Shown here piece after piece: positions 1-11,835 of a stretch of 64,000 nt of DNA (its first letter is position 1; every line of letters starts with the position of its first letter). Made by a program: the position numbers and the translations under genes. The notes beneath the pieces were generated by a model. The model did not search any database. It was given only the letters and a program-made list of their open reading frames with translations, and had not been told where the DNA came from. Origin of the DNA: Trichostrongylus colubriformis (lineage: Eukaryota > Nematoda > Chromadorea > Rhabditida > Trichostrongylidae); assembly GCA_963978905.1 (NCBI GenBank), contig OZ022256.1:4385501-4449500 (forward strand). The letters are read 5' to 3'.

Positions 1-665
1 ATGGAACTTTTTCTTTCAAACTCTTTGCTTAGAGTTGTTTTATGAACCACTTCGAGGAACTTTCTCTGCTATATCGAAAACATCTTTCTAGTTTGTTTTG
101 GCTGCGATTCAAATTGAGTTCTAATACCATGTGATAGGGGTCCAGCTGACATTTTTCACAATTTATTTTTTTCCATGAGAAAGTTAAGGAATCCGGTCAG
201 TGGTATTTCCCTGTTCCTACCCACACCCTCTTCTTAACATTTCACCACTTTTCCCACTGATTGGTTGAAAAAATTTTCTTGCCTTGGTTCGAAGAAATTG
301 TCTGAAATCACCGAGTTGTGGAAGAAAAATTAAATGTAGAAAAGAACGACACGACTTCTTGATCAAATAAATATTGGAAATTGTAGAAGAGGTCAGGACT
401 AAGTAGGCGACACATGACTGGTTGATTTTCCCAAAGTGAAATATAGTGTTTCAATTGATTGCCGGTTTGGCCAATTTTTGCCGGCTGAACCTACCCCTTC
501 GCCAGCCTAAATGTCGGCGCCATTCTAACATTCTCAGAAACTGAGCATGCCATTTTGTAGAGCAGAAAATTTCCTTTTGAATGATACCTGACATGCTGCA
601 AAAAATTATGATTTTATGGCAAAAATTTTTGCTTAAAAAACAACACTACTTATGGAATGACCCAA
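1..665. mobile_element. Long-inverted-repeat MITE (LTIR family), truncated by window edge
   Basis: The right end reads GGAATGACCCAA followed by TA (666-667). This is the inverse of the family terminus TTGGGTCATTCCATAAGT also seen at 24498-25489 and 61758-62779. The internal sequence matches the 61758 copy over hundreds of bases. The left end lies outside the window. It has no reading frame and sits in what should be intron 5 of srt-A. Confidence 0.8.
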
Positions 666-667
666 TA

Positions 668-1295
668 CTTCCGAGCTAGAGGGATTGTCAGCAATGAATC
701 TAAGGCTGAGATGCATTAGGGGAGGTTCTTCTAGGTTGTCCATTAGCAGCGATGGTTCGCGCTCACAACAGGATAGAGGTATCATAGGCAGTGTCCCAAA
801 GCGCGCAATGTAATGCGTTGAGGGACCATGATTCTGAGCAATCGCCGTTGTGGCTGAATCATCTCCGCTCAAAGTCACCGGGAAGGATCAATTTGGTGAG
901 ATTGTGAGATATAAAAGTAGGGACGCTCAGCAGTGTTTCAGTAGAGGAAGGAGAAACCGAGAATGCGTAAAAAAAAGCAAAAAATGTGAGCCAGTGAGCC
1001 CTCTTTCTCTCTCGCGCCTCTCTGCGTCACTAGCTAGCAGTGTGAAGACAGCAGAGGGCACGGGCAGGCGGCTGAATCGGCCGGCCGCGAACTTTGTCCC
1101 GCGTTCACCAGCAACACGCCCGACTGATGAACTGCGGAACGACACGTCGTACTGCGGGATCGTGATACTTTTTTGAAGGGGGAGGTTTGTTACTAAAGGA
1201 CATGCATTCCCAGTTTCCACTTCCTTCTTACTCCTCCCAGTGCCTTTAACATCAACTTCCATTCTTCCAAGAGATGAAAAATTTTATTTCTTCAC
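668..1295. other. Intron 5 of srt-A (part), no gene seen
   Basis: This lies between the LTIR MITE and the exon-5 donor of srt-A. It has a GC-richer patch near 1000-1160. Short overlapping frames exist on both strands, but none has a recognisable domain or splice context. No exon-6-like block (PIHN...VVV) was found here, so srt-A should continue left of base 1. Confidence 0.5.
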
Positions 1296-4213
1296 CTGAA
1301 CATCGTCGACGATCATGGGAGAATTAATGTATGCACTGATTGTTGTGTTAAAAGGATGCGTCCGATGTATAAATGGTTGAATAGCTATATACGCGACACA
1401 AAGCACCATCCATAACCGTAAAAAGTTCCCTGAAGTTAAATGTGTAGGGAAGTGTGGACCTCCAACATCACACAAATAGTGCAAACTTTTGTCGAGAATT
1501 TGCAAAAATAAGTCGTGAATTTCAGTAGGATAAACCTCTGAATAAGAAGCGGAGAGATCCTGCAGAAGGAATCATTTCGGCCACTCGATTTAAGGCCAGT
1601 ACCACGCAGTTGAATGTGGCTCCACACCATACAGCTGAAGTTGACTGTACAATACCGCTCGCGTCGGTGGAGTAATTTTCGCCTTGCGACGGTTTGTTCG
1701 CGAACTACGAGTTATTTGCAACTTCTGTCCAATCACGTCGTGATCTGGACCTGACAATGATGAAGAAAACCTACCCCATGAAAGATAGCCAGCGATCCAG
1801 TTAACAGTAAACGACGAACAAAGCACTGCTCCATTCTGAATAAAATTTGTGCATGTAGACTAAATACAATTTTCAATAGAGAGGGTGTCCATATTGTGCC
1901 AGGTGAAACTAAGCTGACTAGCTTGCAATGCCATTGAATATTCCACCTTATCAAGGCTCCCAAAACCATTCGTATCCACATTTCTGAACGTGCCACTACC
2001 AATGGAAATCCTTCTGAGGCACTTTCGGATCACAAAAAATGACGTTACGGATTATAACGGCATTTCCCAGCTGCAAGACGTCAGCCTCCCAAGAAACAAA
2101 GCTACAGTCCGTACCAAATTTCTAATGAGAGAGCATCACGGGATTTGGCTCTGCTGTAAGGCCGCTTTCATACTTTGCTCACCGACGACGGCACCGTGCG
2201 AAATCATGTCCTCCTTTTGTAACACGCTTGACCCAACCACACTGCAGTATGATGATCGTGGCAAGAGCACACGAATTCAAATTCGAATTCGGCATGGTAT
2301 GGTACTATGCCAAGATTCGAATTCGAATTAGTGGGCTCTCGTCACGACCATCATACTGTAATGTGGTTGGGTCGAGCGTTTTGCGAACGGAGCGCTTCAC
2401 TAGGGCGCCGGCGTGGTTGACGGCAAGCTCATGATTTTGACGCCGTCGCTGCCGGGGGTAGAAGCTGATGCTGTAGGTGTTCTAGAGCCCGACAGCGCAA
2501 AACGTCTTCGTATTCTCACGACGGTAGAGGTAGCGAGCATGAATCTGTTTATGCTTCTAGAGGAACATTTCACCAATATTTCGCCCCATTACTTTTATCG
2601 CCTTTACAGCTCTCTGTTTGTTTACGTGAGAGCAAGAGCAAAGTGCTTCTTTTTGTCCCTCCCCCCCCCCCCCCCGTATAAGTTATATCGTGTAGAATAT
2701 GTTATTACTCACTAGATGGAAGTAAGCAGGAAGGAATGAGCCAGCAATAATGTCCATGATATCTATAAAGCCGTTGAAAAACATAAGACAATAGCAAGGA
2801 ATATTCAATAGATTCCCACGAACCATTCCAATTAGACATAGAACGTAGATAATCTAGAAAGCCATGAATTTTCGCATGACAAAAACATCTTAGAACGTTA
2901 CAGCGTTCTGATGTATGGACGATATCATTTGAAGTTAGTTTATAGAAGCCATAATGCCTCAAAGGAATCGTGCACGGAAAAAGGGGGTTTTGTGTACCAT
3001 ATGTTTACATATGTTGTATCTGCTTAATAAGGACCGCATGCAAAGTTTCACGCGATAAAGTGAGAATCCGGCTAAGATACAGCTCCTCAAAGTAGTGGCC
3101 GAGGGAGCGACCCTCAAAGTAAATGCTCGCCTCGTTGTCCGCGCGGTCGGAGACGCATAGTGGGATTCCGTCTACGACCGCGGCGGACGACGGGATGGGC
3201 ATCCACTCTAAGGCCCCGCCCTCTCGGCCGCTACTTTGAGAAGCTGTATCTCAGCCGGATTTCCGTTTTTTTCGTGAAACTTCGCATGCGGCCCTTATAA
3301 TTCAAACACAACATAGCTGTATGAACAACAGAGAATCTCATTTTTTCGCACACTATTCCTTTGAGGCGGGACGCACTTTACTGGCTCTGTACCATCCGCG
3401 ATCCACCATGGTTCCTCATTCAAGGCTCCTCAGAAACTGCAATTTTTCTCAGAAGCTGCATTTCAGGCTAGGGGGCGCAGCATAACACTGTGCAAGAATT
3501 GCTGAAGGAAATCCCTATAGATGTAGTAGCTATACAGCAAGGTTTCCTGAGACCGTGATCATACTTTGCCGCGCCGGCGGCAATGGTGACAAATCATGTG
3601 CCTGCCATCGACCATGGCGCCACTGTTCATGAAACGCGCGATCTAACCATACTACAGTATGATGGTCGTGAAGAGAGCTTACGAATTAACTGGAATCTTC
3701 CCACGGTTTGGCAGTATGTCAAGATTGGGCTTTCGCCACGATGATCATACTGTAGCATGATTAGGTCGAACTAGGATCACGCCAAAGCGCCGCCGTGGCC
3801 GACTGCGCGCACATAATTTTGCCGCTGTCGCCGTTTGTGCTGGCGCCGGTGCCGCAAAGTATGAACGCGGCCTAAGGTGGATGTGCAGACGCACACATTC
3901 AATGTGGAATCCTTTCTCACTTCCTTTATTTTATCTCGATCATATCGCGCACATAGATGGATGCTGAAAAAAACGTTGATTCTGTTGTGCACAATGACAT
4001 TTTCTCAATGCGCAGACCAGATTTAATATTTGTCAGCTTTTGGTTCTTTGTGATCAATCCACTTACCACAAAAATAGTGCCTGATACCGCAAAATAAATT
4101 CCTTGCACTACATTAACCGAGCCCCTACTGCTCCATTCAGATAACGAGCGACCACTGCAGTTGTATTCGGAACCATTGATTATCCATGGCAGATTCGGAT
4201 ACAACAAATGCAT
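1296..4213 (-). CDS. srt-A: Srt-family serpentine chemoreceptor, exons 1-5, 3' end outside window
   Basis: Seven-transmembrane chemoreceptor of nematode class Srt, expected in sensory cilia membranes. Exons on the minus strand are 4213-4067, 2853-2713, 1835-1775, 1634-1536 and 1429-1296. Exon 1 has the family hallmark YNCSGRSLSEW. Exon 2 holds TM1/TM2 ([22 protein letters not shown]), exon 3 NGAVLCSS, exon 4 the LALNR motif after TM3, and exon 5 TM4 plus the PFIHRTHPFN loop. Exons 1-4 match srt-B exactly in length (147, 141, 61, 99) and exon 5 is one codon shorter (134). All introns have GT/AG; the exon-4 donor GTTTAT is weak. The start codon is the ATG aligned with those of the other three complete 5' ends. 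No stop or frameshift was found. Exons 6-8 should lie left of base 1. Confidence 0.85.
2157..2460. mobile_element. PIF/Harbinger-like MITE, right end lost
   Basis: It begins GGCCGCTTTCATACTTTGC after a TAA target site (2157-2159). The interior contains opposed GAATTC-rich arms around 2270-2330 and matches the element at 3551-3872. The right terminus is not recognisable. It lies in srt-A intron 2. Confidence 0.6.
3026..3300. mobile_element. MITE with ~70-bp inverted ends
   Basis: The left end (AAGGACCGCATGCAAAGTTT) and right end (reverse complement AAGGGCCGCATGCGAAGTTT) pair. The match continues through CGGCTAAGATACAGC against its inverse near 3240-3260. There is no coding capacity. It is in srt-A intron 1. 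Confidence 0.7.
3551..3872. mobile_element. PIF/Harbinger-like MITE, full length
   Basis: Termini are GACCGTGATCATACTTTGC and the inverse of GGCCGCGTTCATACTTTGC. The flanks are TGA (3548-3550) and TAA (3873-3875), a TNA target duplication. It belongs to the same family as the copies at 16250, 22714, 24038, 27715 and 40447. Confidence 0.75.
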
Positions 4214-6857
4214 CCTATAATAAATGACCTGAAGTAAAAAAACGGAATATTCGTAGAAATCTGAATGAATAGGAGAATGTAATAGACGCATGTTCTACTT
4301 CACACATTTTTAACAAAATAAGCTTTACCACTACAGAGATATTCCGCTACATCAGCGACTCCAGAGAGGAGCATAATCAAGTCACGGCTGTTCGGTTGTT
4401 ATAGCCTGAATGGTGCACTTGGGTATGTTTGCTTCCGTAAAAGTTAAATTGAGGCAAACATTTTCAGGGCTCCCTCAGGTAAGTGGTCTTAGGGTTTTTG
4501 CCTATTTAAACCTCTCTTCTACCACTATGGGGTGGCAGGTGACCTCCACGGTCGACAGTCTCAAAGGTTAGTCAGTAATTTTCCAAGCATCGTTTTCCAT
4601 TTTTACAAACTGTCAATTTTTCTGTGAAATGATATGGCATTTGATCGAATAGTCCTCATGAAAACATCACTCTTTCAGACTCTGAAAAAAAAAACAACGA
4701 CGCCGAAACGTCAGTCGAAAGTAAAGTTATGAACATTCTTGGTTAAAGCTGAAACATCCGAACAGCCATTTTTGAAAGATCATGCCAAGATTCATCGAAA
4801 TTCGCACATGGACATAATTAAGTCATTGTATGAAACCGTTACAAACCTTTATAGGTGAAGAAGAAGTGAATTATGTATGTAAGAAAAAGCAATGATGACA
4901 GGAAAACGCCAGGTACCTGGAATGGATACCGTCACGGTGGGCATTACTGTAATCTGTGGGGTTGTCGACGACATTTTTAATTAGGGTTTACCCAGTTTAT
5001 CCGTGCTCTGCTAATTATTGCTTTGAGCCACTATGTATATGTGTATAATTTTGAACACCGAGTAGCTCTCTTACCAAGAAAGATCCATATTCACATGGCT
5101 CCAAAACTATCTACCCCTTACCAATTGATCACTACTACATATAATGTTTACTAATTCAAATTTAATTGAGCTTGAAGTAAAAAAACAAAAAAAAAGAAAA
5201 GTGAAAAACACAATGAAAGTCTAAGAGTGTGCAAGATTCAGGGCCTTAAAGGGCTAGTTGGGCAGTTTTGCTTCCATATCTATGTCCCCGTATACACCAT
5301 TTTAAACAGATTCTTTTCTACTGCACTTCAAACGGGACGTCTTTGTTACGCATTCAAAATTATCTGTGTTAACGCTAATACCAAAGCCTATTGCTTTCAA
5401 TTATGTCTAAACATCTTCATTGTCCAAATGCTCTTTGAGACGTTAAGTGATGTTTTTTGAAATTGGGAGATACATACGGATTAGGTGGACGTACCCCTCT
5501 CTTAAGGAGTAGAATAATTGTAGGTATGTTATTGTGTAGACAAGAAAGCCATCAATTAATGCCAGGGATAATATGTGCTTTGTTACGTGACACCACTGAA
5601 ACTCAGCGGTCCAAATACCAAGTTTATAAATTTAGTATTTACTGCGTTCTCAGTGATACCATCAAAAAATCATTCCCATATAAAAGGAAGGATTGCCTGT
5701 ACCAACAAATCAGTGGCTCATTTTCATCATTAGATGAAAAAACGAAAAAGAAATCCGCGTCTTTTCCTCATTTTTGGGAGTATGGGCAACCGAAATGGAA
5801 CCTTCTGGAAATCCTGCAAGGAGCTAACTTTTTTTATTTGATTGTAGTTGTTCTTGCTACTAAAGATGAATCTCTTACAATTAGAGGTTAAAAGTACATG
5901 CAATTTGAGATTTTTCACACTAACCTACAGCGTCTTCCACATGTTTTGTTCAAATTTTACTGAGATTCGAAGGCAATATCTCGCAGTTAAGCGTGTGGCT
6001 CATCAGGATAGTTTGCAGAGTGAAACCTGAGGTATTCACTGTATTCACTTAACTATTGTGGGACTGCCCAAACTTTCCAAAGAATTCGACTAGCTGTAGC
6101 AATCCTATATTCAACAGAACAAATCAGTGTGCGGAATTTAACACGGAGCGAGCGAGCAGTTTGAAGCAGAGATTTTGGCAGTTTAACAGCATCTACAGTT
6201 AGTGCCGTAAAACATTATTTTTACTGAACATATATATATATAATTTAGAATCAGCTCGTCGAGCTCACGAAGGAGAGTCGCCGCGCTTGGCTGAGCTCCT
6301 TCATCTACGAGCCACGTCGGTGGCCCGCCCCATCATAGTATATCCTCGGCGCTGGCAGGGTTATTGATGAGTCGTCGTGAACTCCGTTTCATGACATAGC
6401 GCGAGAATGTCCAATTCAGCTGTTCATGCACTCATTCACCTCGCCCTCTTTCAAGGACAGCGAGAGATTTTATTAAAGTGTCTTACACAATTTTGCCATA
6501 CCATACGATGGCGAATTGAAAATAAAAAATAAAAGAAAAAGGAGTTGCCGCTTTGATCGTGAACTTCCAATATAAATTTTTGCCAAAATGTGGCAAAGGT
6601 CGCCAAGCGGCAAGCGGCTAATTTTCCAGCTAACCGCCATTGCTTCACACTAATGAATTCCTTTTTTCTCTTGAGGATGGCTTCACTTAATCCTTCAGCG
6701 CTTGATAATACTTCCCGCACTTGAATGGGCTCTCCCAGACTGCTGGGAGAGCTGCCCGTGATCTGCTTTTGGTTACTGCAATGTAGGATTACTCTCTCCA
6801 TCCGTTCTCACGAATTTCAACCGCTATTAGATTCCCTGGGATATCTTTGTCTAAATA
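4214..6857. other. Spacer upstream of srt-A, no recognisable gene
   Basis: AT-rich sequence 5' of the srt-A start codon, so any srt-A promoter would lie here; none can be pointed to. It contains an A-rich run near 5180, a short TA repeat at 6228-6241 and a GC-richer patch at 6250-6440. Plus-strand open frames of 77 codons (5227-5460) and 144 codons (5457-5891) are uninterrupted but match nothing I know and lack splice or repeat support. A degraded hammerhead-like string, GCCGAAACGTCAG, occurs near 4701. Confidence 0.4.
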
Positions 6858-6942
6858 TTAGGTAGTCTAAAAAGTCTTTTCGTATTTTTAAATACCGCTT
6901 TTTCCCTCAAAACTGCTTTCCAGAAAATTTCTTCTGTACATA

Positions 6943-7453
6943 CAGTAGCGCTCAAAAGTCTTCGGCGAAATGGTCTTTCACTTGGGTTTTTTCACTTGTA
7001 ACTTTTTTGCAACTGCACCGATTTAAGAGAAATTTTAGTATGTTGTACTCGGAGACACTGCATACTTAATATACTATTTTGGCGCGCAACGGTGTAGGTT
7101 ACGTGGTTATATGAAATTTTTTAATTTTGGCATGCCATCGCTATGCCGTCCCGCTGTGCCGCTGTCATCAAAAGTCGTGGTCTTTCTACAAAATATTAAT
7201 GTTCTCTGAGGCTTGCTCTTTTTGTTTTTGTATAGAAAGCCGTTTTTCTTGAACAAGCCTCTTACTTTTTTTTGGGTGGTCTTGTAGTAAATTCTTGTAA
7301 AAAATCATGAAAAGTGGCAAGCGGCGCTCAAGTAGTAGGAAATGTTGACAATAGTTTCAGGTACCACATAGTATTAAAATTTTGTCAAATTTGGTCAAGT
7401 AGAAAAAAAGTTATGACAAAAAAGTTTTGGCCGAAGACTTTTGAGCGCTACTG
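6943..7453. mobile_element. Tc1-like MITE nested in the mariner element
   Basis: Termini are CAGTAGCGCTCAAAAGTC and its inverse at 7434-7453, flanked by TA on each side. The 511-bp interior has no reading frame. Only TATATA separates it from the next element. Confidence 0.8.
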
Positions 7454-7459
7454 TATATA

Positions 7460-8398
7460 CAGGGTGCGCCAAAATTACGTGCGCGAGGTTGCGGTGCTTG
7501 GTCTATTCATTTTTTTGTAGCGATGAGGGGTCAAATGGCTACAGGGCTTTCAATCTGGTTCTCTTCTATCACCATTCAAGAACACAGTCATCAGCGTTCG
7601 TTTCTCATAAAATGGTTGGCTCTCATACTCTATGATCAGCTCGTTGAACCATTCAGGTTGGCGCGCGACCGCGACATTGTCTTCTCCAATGAAAAAATCT
7701 TCACGATGGAGTCGACCTTCAACCGGCAAAATGATCGTGTGTTTTGCACATCCCTTGAAGAGGCTTACGACAATGGGAGAATACAAAGCGTTTTGGTTAT
7801 CCAAAGAAAATCATGGTTTGGGCCATCACTGCGTATGGAGCCGAGCCAGCACTCATTTTTATCGAAGAATTTACCAAAATCAACACAGAAGTTTACTTGG
7901 AAATCTTACTGAATGACACCTTAATGCCGTGGACAAAGTGCCATTTCGGACCTCGCTCATTCGTGTTTCAGAACGATACGGCACCGGCTCATAGATAAAA
8001 GGTGACAAGCAGTGGTGTCAAGACAACCTCCCAAGCAACGTCAGTGCTCAGAATTGGCCATCGAGTAGTCCCGATCTTAATCCGATGGACCATTCTGTAT
8101 GGTCCTACTTGGAGAGCAAGGCCTGCTTGAAGCAACATCACACGATTGAAGCCCTAGAGAAAAACCTGAAGAAAGCTTGAGATCAAATCTTCCCGGAGTA
8201 CCTGCGCGCCACGGTGGACCACTTCCCATCTCGTCTAAGGGCCAGCATTCGTGCCAAAGGAGGACATTTTTAGTTGTAATCATATATTTTGTTGCTTAAT
8301 GCTATCAATAAATTGTTACCAAAAAATCAGTCCACAACTCTTTGTTTAGCCGTTTCTACAACGGTGGATATCTGCGCACGTAATTTTGGCGCACCCTG
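7460..8398 (+). mobile_element. Tc1/mariner-superfamily transposon, DD37D-like
   Basis: A 939-bp element with terminal repeats CAGGGTGCGCCAAAATTACG and its exact inverse, flanked by TA. The length fits a near full-size autonomous element, but its transposase is broken (see the next entry). Confidence 0.8.
7523..8272 (+). pseudogene. Broken DD37D-type transposase
   Basis: DDE transposase pieces occur in three frames. The first catalytic block reads FSNEKIF where FSDEKIF is expected, so the first Asp is Asn. The second block, VFQNDTAPAHR, keeps its Asp. The third, SPDLNPMDHSVWSYLE, supplies the last Asp. Spacing between the second and third Asp is about 37 residues after correcting a 1-nt loss, which fits the DD37D (maT-like) clade. 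A frameshift lies near 7800, a stop follows PAHR, a 1-nt shift follows near 8010, and a TGA lies near 8178. The end RAKGGHF-stop is recognisable. Confidence 0.7.
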
Positions 8399-8401
8399 TA
8401 T

Positions 8402-8900
8402 GTAGTACAAGTCCACACGCATCTATAGGTATTGTTGTCTTCCATCTCCTGGATAACCCTTTTCGGCAAAATAAAAATATCAAAAGTCACTTCATTTTCA
8501 ATTCCAATTTTTTTTCCGTGAATGGCGTTAGACAGGGAGAGGAAAAGGTGATAATCCGATGGAGCAAGATCAGGGCTGTTAGGCAGCAATTTTTATCCAA
8601 GCTCGAAAATTTTTTAGAAGAAAAAATTCAAAAAAAATTTCACCACTAGTGAGAAAATGACTCGCCAAAAAATTCTCGAGCCTGGATAAAAATTGCTGCC
8701 CCATCCACCTTATAGCCCTCATCTTGTTCCATCGAAATATCACCTTTTCCTTTCCCTGTCTGACGCCATTCAAAGAAAGAATTTTTTATAATTTTTGCAT
8801 TGAAAATGAGGTTGGCCGTTGATATGTTTATTTTGCCGAAAAGGGTTAACCGGGAGATGGAAGACAATAATACCTATAGATGCGTGTGGACTTGTACTAC
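8402..8900. repeat. Head-to-head duplicate of mariner transposase 3' end
   Basis: Two inverted arms, 8402-8615 and 8666-8900, flank a 50-bp spacer. Each encodes the end of a mariner transposase: SPDLAPSDYHLFLSL on the minus strand in the left arm, and SPHLVPSKYHLFLSL on the plus strand in the right arm. The right arm is co-linear with the host element's 3' end, so the left arm is the extra inverted copy. Confidence 0.7.
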
Positions 8901-8992
8901 ATGTGTATGTACAGAAGAGATTGCTAGAAAGCAGTTTGGAGGGAGAAAGCGGTATTTGAAAATACGAAAAAAACTTTTTAGACTACCCAATA

Positions 8993-11835
8993 TACTGCTT
9001 ACAAGAGTGAGAGACAAAGGAGATCTCAAGTTCGCAAGGAAAGAGGACACCGCATCCTAATTTGGCAGAGCTCTAGAAAAACTGCTTCTTAGTTCCAGAC
9101 CTGCAATTTCCGGCTAAAATTTGGCAGCAAACTCTCTGATGATAAGAATATATTTCAATCATTGGCGAATTTGACCCGACTGTAGGGGAGCAATGTACAG
9201 TTGAAAATTAGAAACCGCATTTATTTCTGATTTTTACTGAAAACGAGCGGGCAAGTACTAGTTGGTGACGTATCATATATGTATCTCACTTTCTGTCGTG
9301 GTCATATGTATCAAGTTGTAAGGATAATTCTGGTCGGTTTTACGCGTTTACAAGATAAGTTCAAACCTGGAAGCGCATTAACATGAATCAACTAACATAT
9401 TGTTACATATTGTGCTCCTTAAATAGACAATAAGCTTCTTTTCCTGAACATATATTTTCCTTGGAATGCCACAGGGTTTTTGAATTATTAGGGTAATTTT
9501 AAAGTACTGCGAAAATGGCATTTCTTTTGAACGACTTCAGTTCACGACTCCTTGTTAGTCGAGTCACAGCAAATACAGCCACAATTGCGAACACTGTAAG
9601 GGAAGGAGATATTGCATCGGATGGAACACGTTGTTACTGATTTCGAAAGTGCAAAAATTAGAATGAGCTGCTCGAATTCCCAATAAATCTAATCGCTTTA
9701 ACTAAAACGGCAGGAAACGTTAGGCATCGGTACTTGCAGGGGACATCTAAAATGGCCTTCCCCACACAAATGTGGTTGACTTCTTCAAGCAGTGAAAACC
9801 CAGAGAACGAGGGGCCGCACGACCCCTCGGAACAGCCATGCGCGAGCGCAATTTTCACAAATCGTCTTCCAATAACTGAAGCAGTTGCAGGACGATTTAC
9901 TCGTCCATCATATTTAGCAGATCTATCGCTATCAAGCCCCACTTTGGCAAACATTTGGACAGCTCTTTCAAGATTTCGCTCGAAATCGTCAGCTCTTTAT
10001 CAGAATGAGATATTCAAGTGTACATAATGTTGCCAAAAGTATGACAAATCGAATTGTGCTTACACTGTGAGAAAAGATGCAGTCTGAGCCGAGTTATGTC
10101 TCCACCGAGTTGAAATTGCGAAAACCTGCCAAAACTTATTTTACAACCTAATATGTCATTCAAAAGAATGTGGGCATCGGTCAGGAGTTTTTACTTTCTT
10201 CCCTCTTCTTTTTTGTTTGCTCCATCATAGCCTGGCGGAGCTGCTCGCTACTAACACTCCATACTGTAGTTGGTAGAGATGTTTAGGAGTGGTACCGCCT
10301 CATCGTTCACACGTACATGCATCTGGGACATACATACTCTTGAAACTTCTGTATGTATATGCATGGTTAATAAAACCCACTTTTTTGACATCTTGATCTT
10401 TGATAGCTGCTGATTTTGCCGCAAGCCGTGATGCGAAAGTTATTACAGGTATGCTGAGTCATGGGCAAAAGATTCGTTCTCGGAAGGGACTCGAACCCAC
10501 AAAGCTTATGCCCATATTTCAGCATACTGTAAAACTCATTTTATTTGACGGCGGATCAGCCAAACTGATTTAAATCTTGTCTTAACTTCATGAGCTTCGA
10601 AAGTTTTTCGTGCCAGTGCCCAGTAACGTTTAGTTGTCTTTGTAACTATTGTACGACTTATGGGATATTTCAATGTGTGCAAGTTCCAAACAACCTATGG
10701 AATAATTTGGAGTTTTTTTCCTCTACAGGCGTTTCTTATATTGGAATACCTCACTAAGGGTGTGGGTCGATTCTATCGTGACCCGGACCGTGATGCCGCG
10801 CCAGTAGGGGGGCATGCGGCGTTCCGCACTCCTCGCGGTCAAGCTGGCAGGAAACAGGCTTTGGATCGTAGAGGGAAAAAGTGAATAACTATTGTTCAAT
10901 AAGTGAAAATGTATTTTCGGAACATTGTATTTAGTCAAGTATTGTCTTATTATGGAGGAGGATAGGCTCTTCCATGAAATAGCGTATGCCCAAACAACTG
11001 CTAACAATCTGTGTTATTTTATAGTTTTTACCCACCTCTGTTTTGATCATAGCTTCTGTATAGGTCTTAAAATAGCAAATTTACTTCGAAGGGAACTGAC
11101 ATCAATCTAATGAACTGACTTTCATGAAAACAACTGTGGGCGAAGTATTTGGCTTAGAAAACTGTCGTGTTACTCGTTGCGGTTATACTGAATGGCGTAG
11201 AGGAACGTTTCCGTCTTAAAACGACATTCAAAACAATAAACTATCAACGCTGAAGCCCTCCATCGACATCTGCCGCGTAAGTGGCCGCGCACGGCGTAGG
11301 CGACGCGACTCAGTGGGCGTGACGATAGAATCGACCGTCCCCCCACAACAAGATAAGTGCCAGGTATGGTCCGCTCCAGCGTACCTCGCTGTGACGATGT
11401 AAGTGACGAACGTGACGACCCAGTGATCATCCCTTGCTTTTTGTGATACAATATCTGCGGCATTTCTTCGTCACGAAAAATGGGAAGTCAGAATACTGAA
11501 ACGTTAACGCCTGATATGGGAGACTTCCGCGCATTTATTATATAACATTTTATGACGAATATCAAGCAGGACGGAACAATACCATAAGGGTATAAGAACA
11601 TAAGGGACAGCTGAAAAACTATGCTTTTGCGACTCATTGAACTGATCAAATTCACCACTTTCTTTTGATTATATTTCTCCTTTAGTCCAGTGAAAATTTG
11701 GCTCAACTTAAATGCACATTATTGATGAGTGAACGGAAGCCTGATGCAACACAGTAAACTCTTCATTAAACACAGATGAAGTACGTATGAAAATCCTTTG
11801 GGCATCCTTCATCGATTCTCACAAGCAGTCGTGTT
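8993..11835. other. Spacer between mariner cluster and 3' end of srt-B
   Basis: No recognisable gene. Opposed frames at 9658-9954 (minus) and 9734-10027 (plus) overlap, and neither has a known domain. An opposed pair GTCGATTCTATCGTGAC (10766) and its near-inverse (11308-11331) may mark the ends of a MITE of about 0.57 kb. A possible AATAAA on the minus strand near 11535 is about 300 bp downstream of the srt-B stop. Confidence 0.35.
10440..10535 (-). repeat. tRNA-like SINE fragment
   Basis: Read on the minus strand it has a tRNA B-box-like GGTTCGAGTCCC followed by CTTTTGCCCATGACTCAGCAT. This is the arrangement of the tRNA-like repeat at 14175-14658. The 5' half of the tRNA fold is missing. 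Confidence 0.5.

Larger units (their letters stand above)
6858..8990 (+). mobile_element. Mariner-type element carrying two nested insertions
   Basis: Terminal inverted repeats pair from TTAGGTAGTCTAAAAAGTC (left) to the inverse of TTGGGTAGTCTAAAAAGT (right), continuing about 80 bp inward, with TA on both outer flanks. Inside lie a separate MITE (6943-7453) and a second transposon (7460-8398). The element's own transposase survives only as C-terminal fragments with the mariner SPDLAPSDYHLF-type motif near 8400-8600 (minus) and a variant, SPHLVPSKYHLF, near 8713 (plus). It is clearly dead. Confidence 0.75.

Noticed and set aside
2413..2715. Plus-strand frame ending in a Pro-rich run
   Set aside because: Crosses a worn MITE and a poly-C tract inside srt-A intron 2.
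5227..5891. Two successive plus-strand frames (77 and 144 codons)
   Set aside because: No recognisable domain, no splice or start context, AT-rich composition. Kept only as a note in the spacer entry.
9658..10027. Opposed overlapping frames of about 97 codons
   Set aside because: Neither strand shows a known motif; a coding claim would be a guess.
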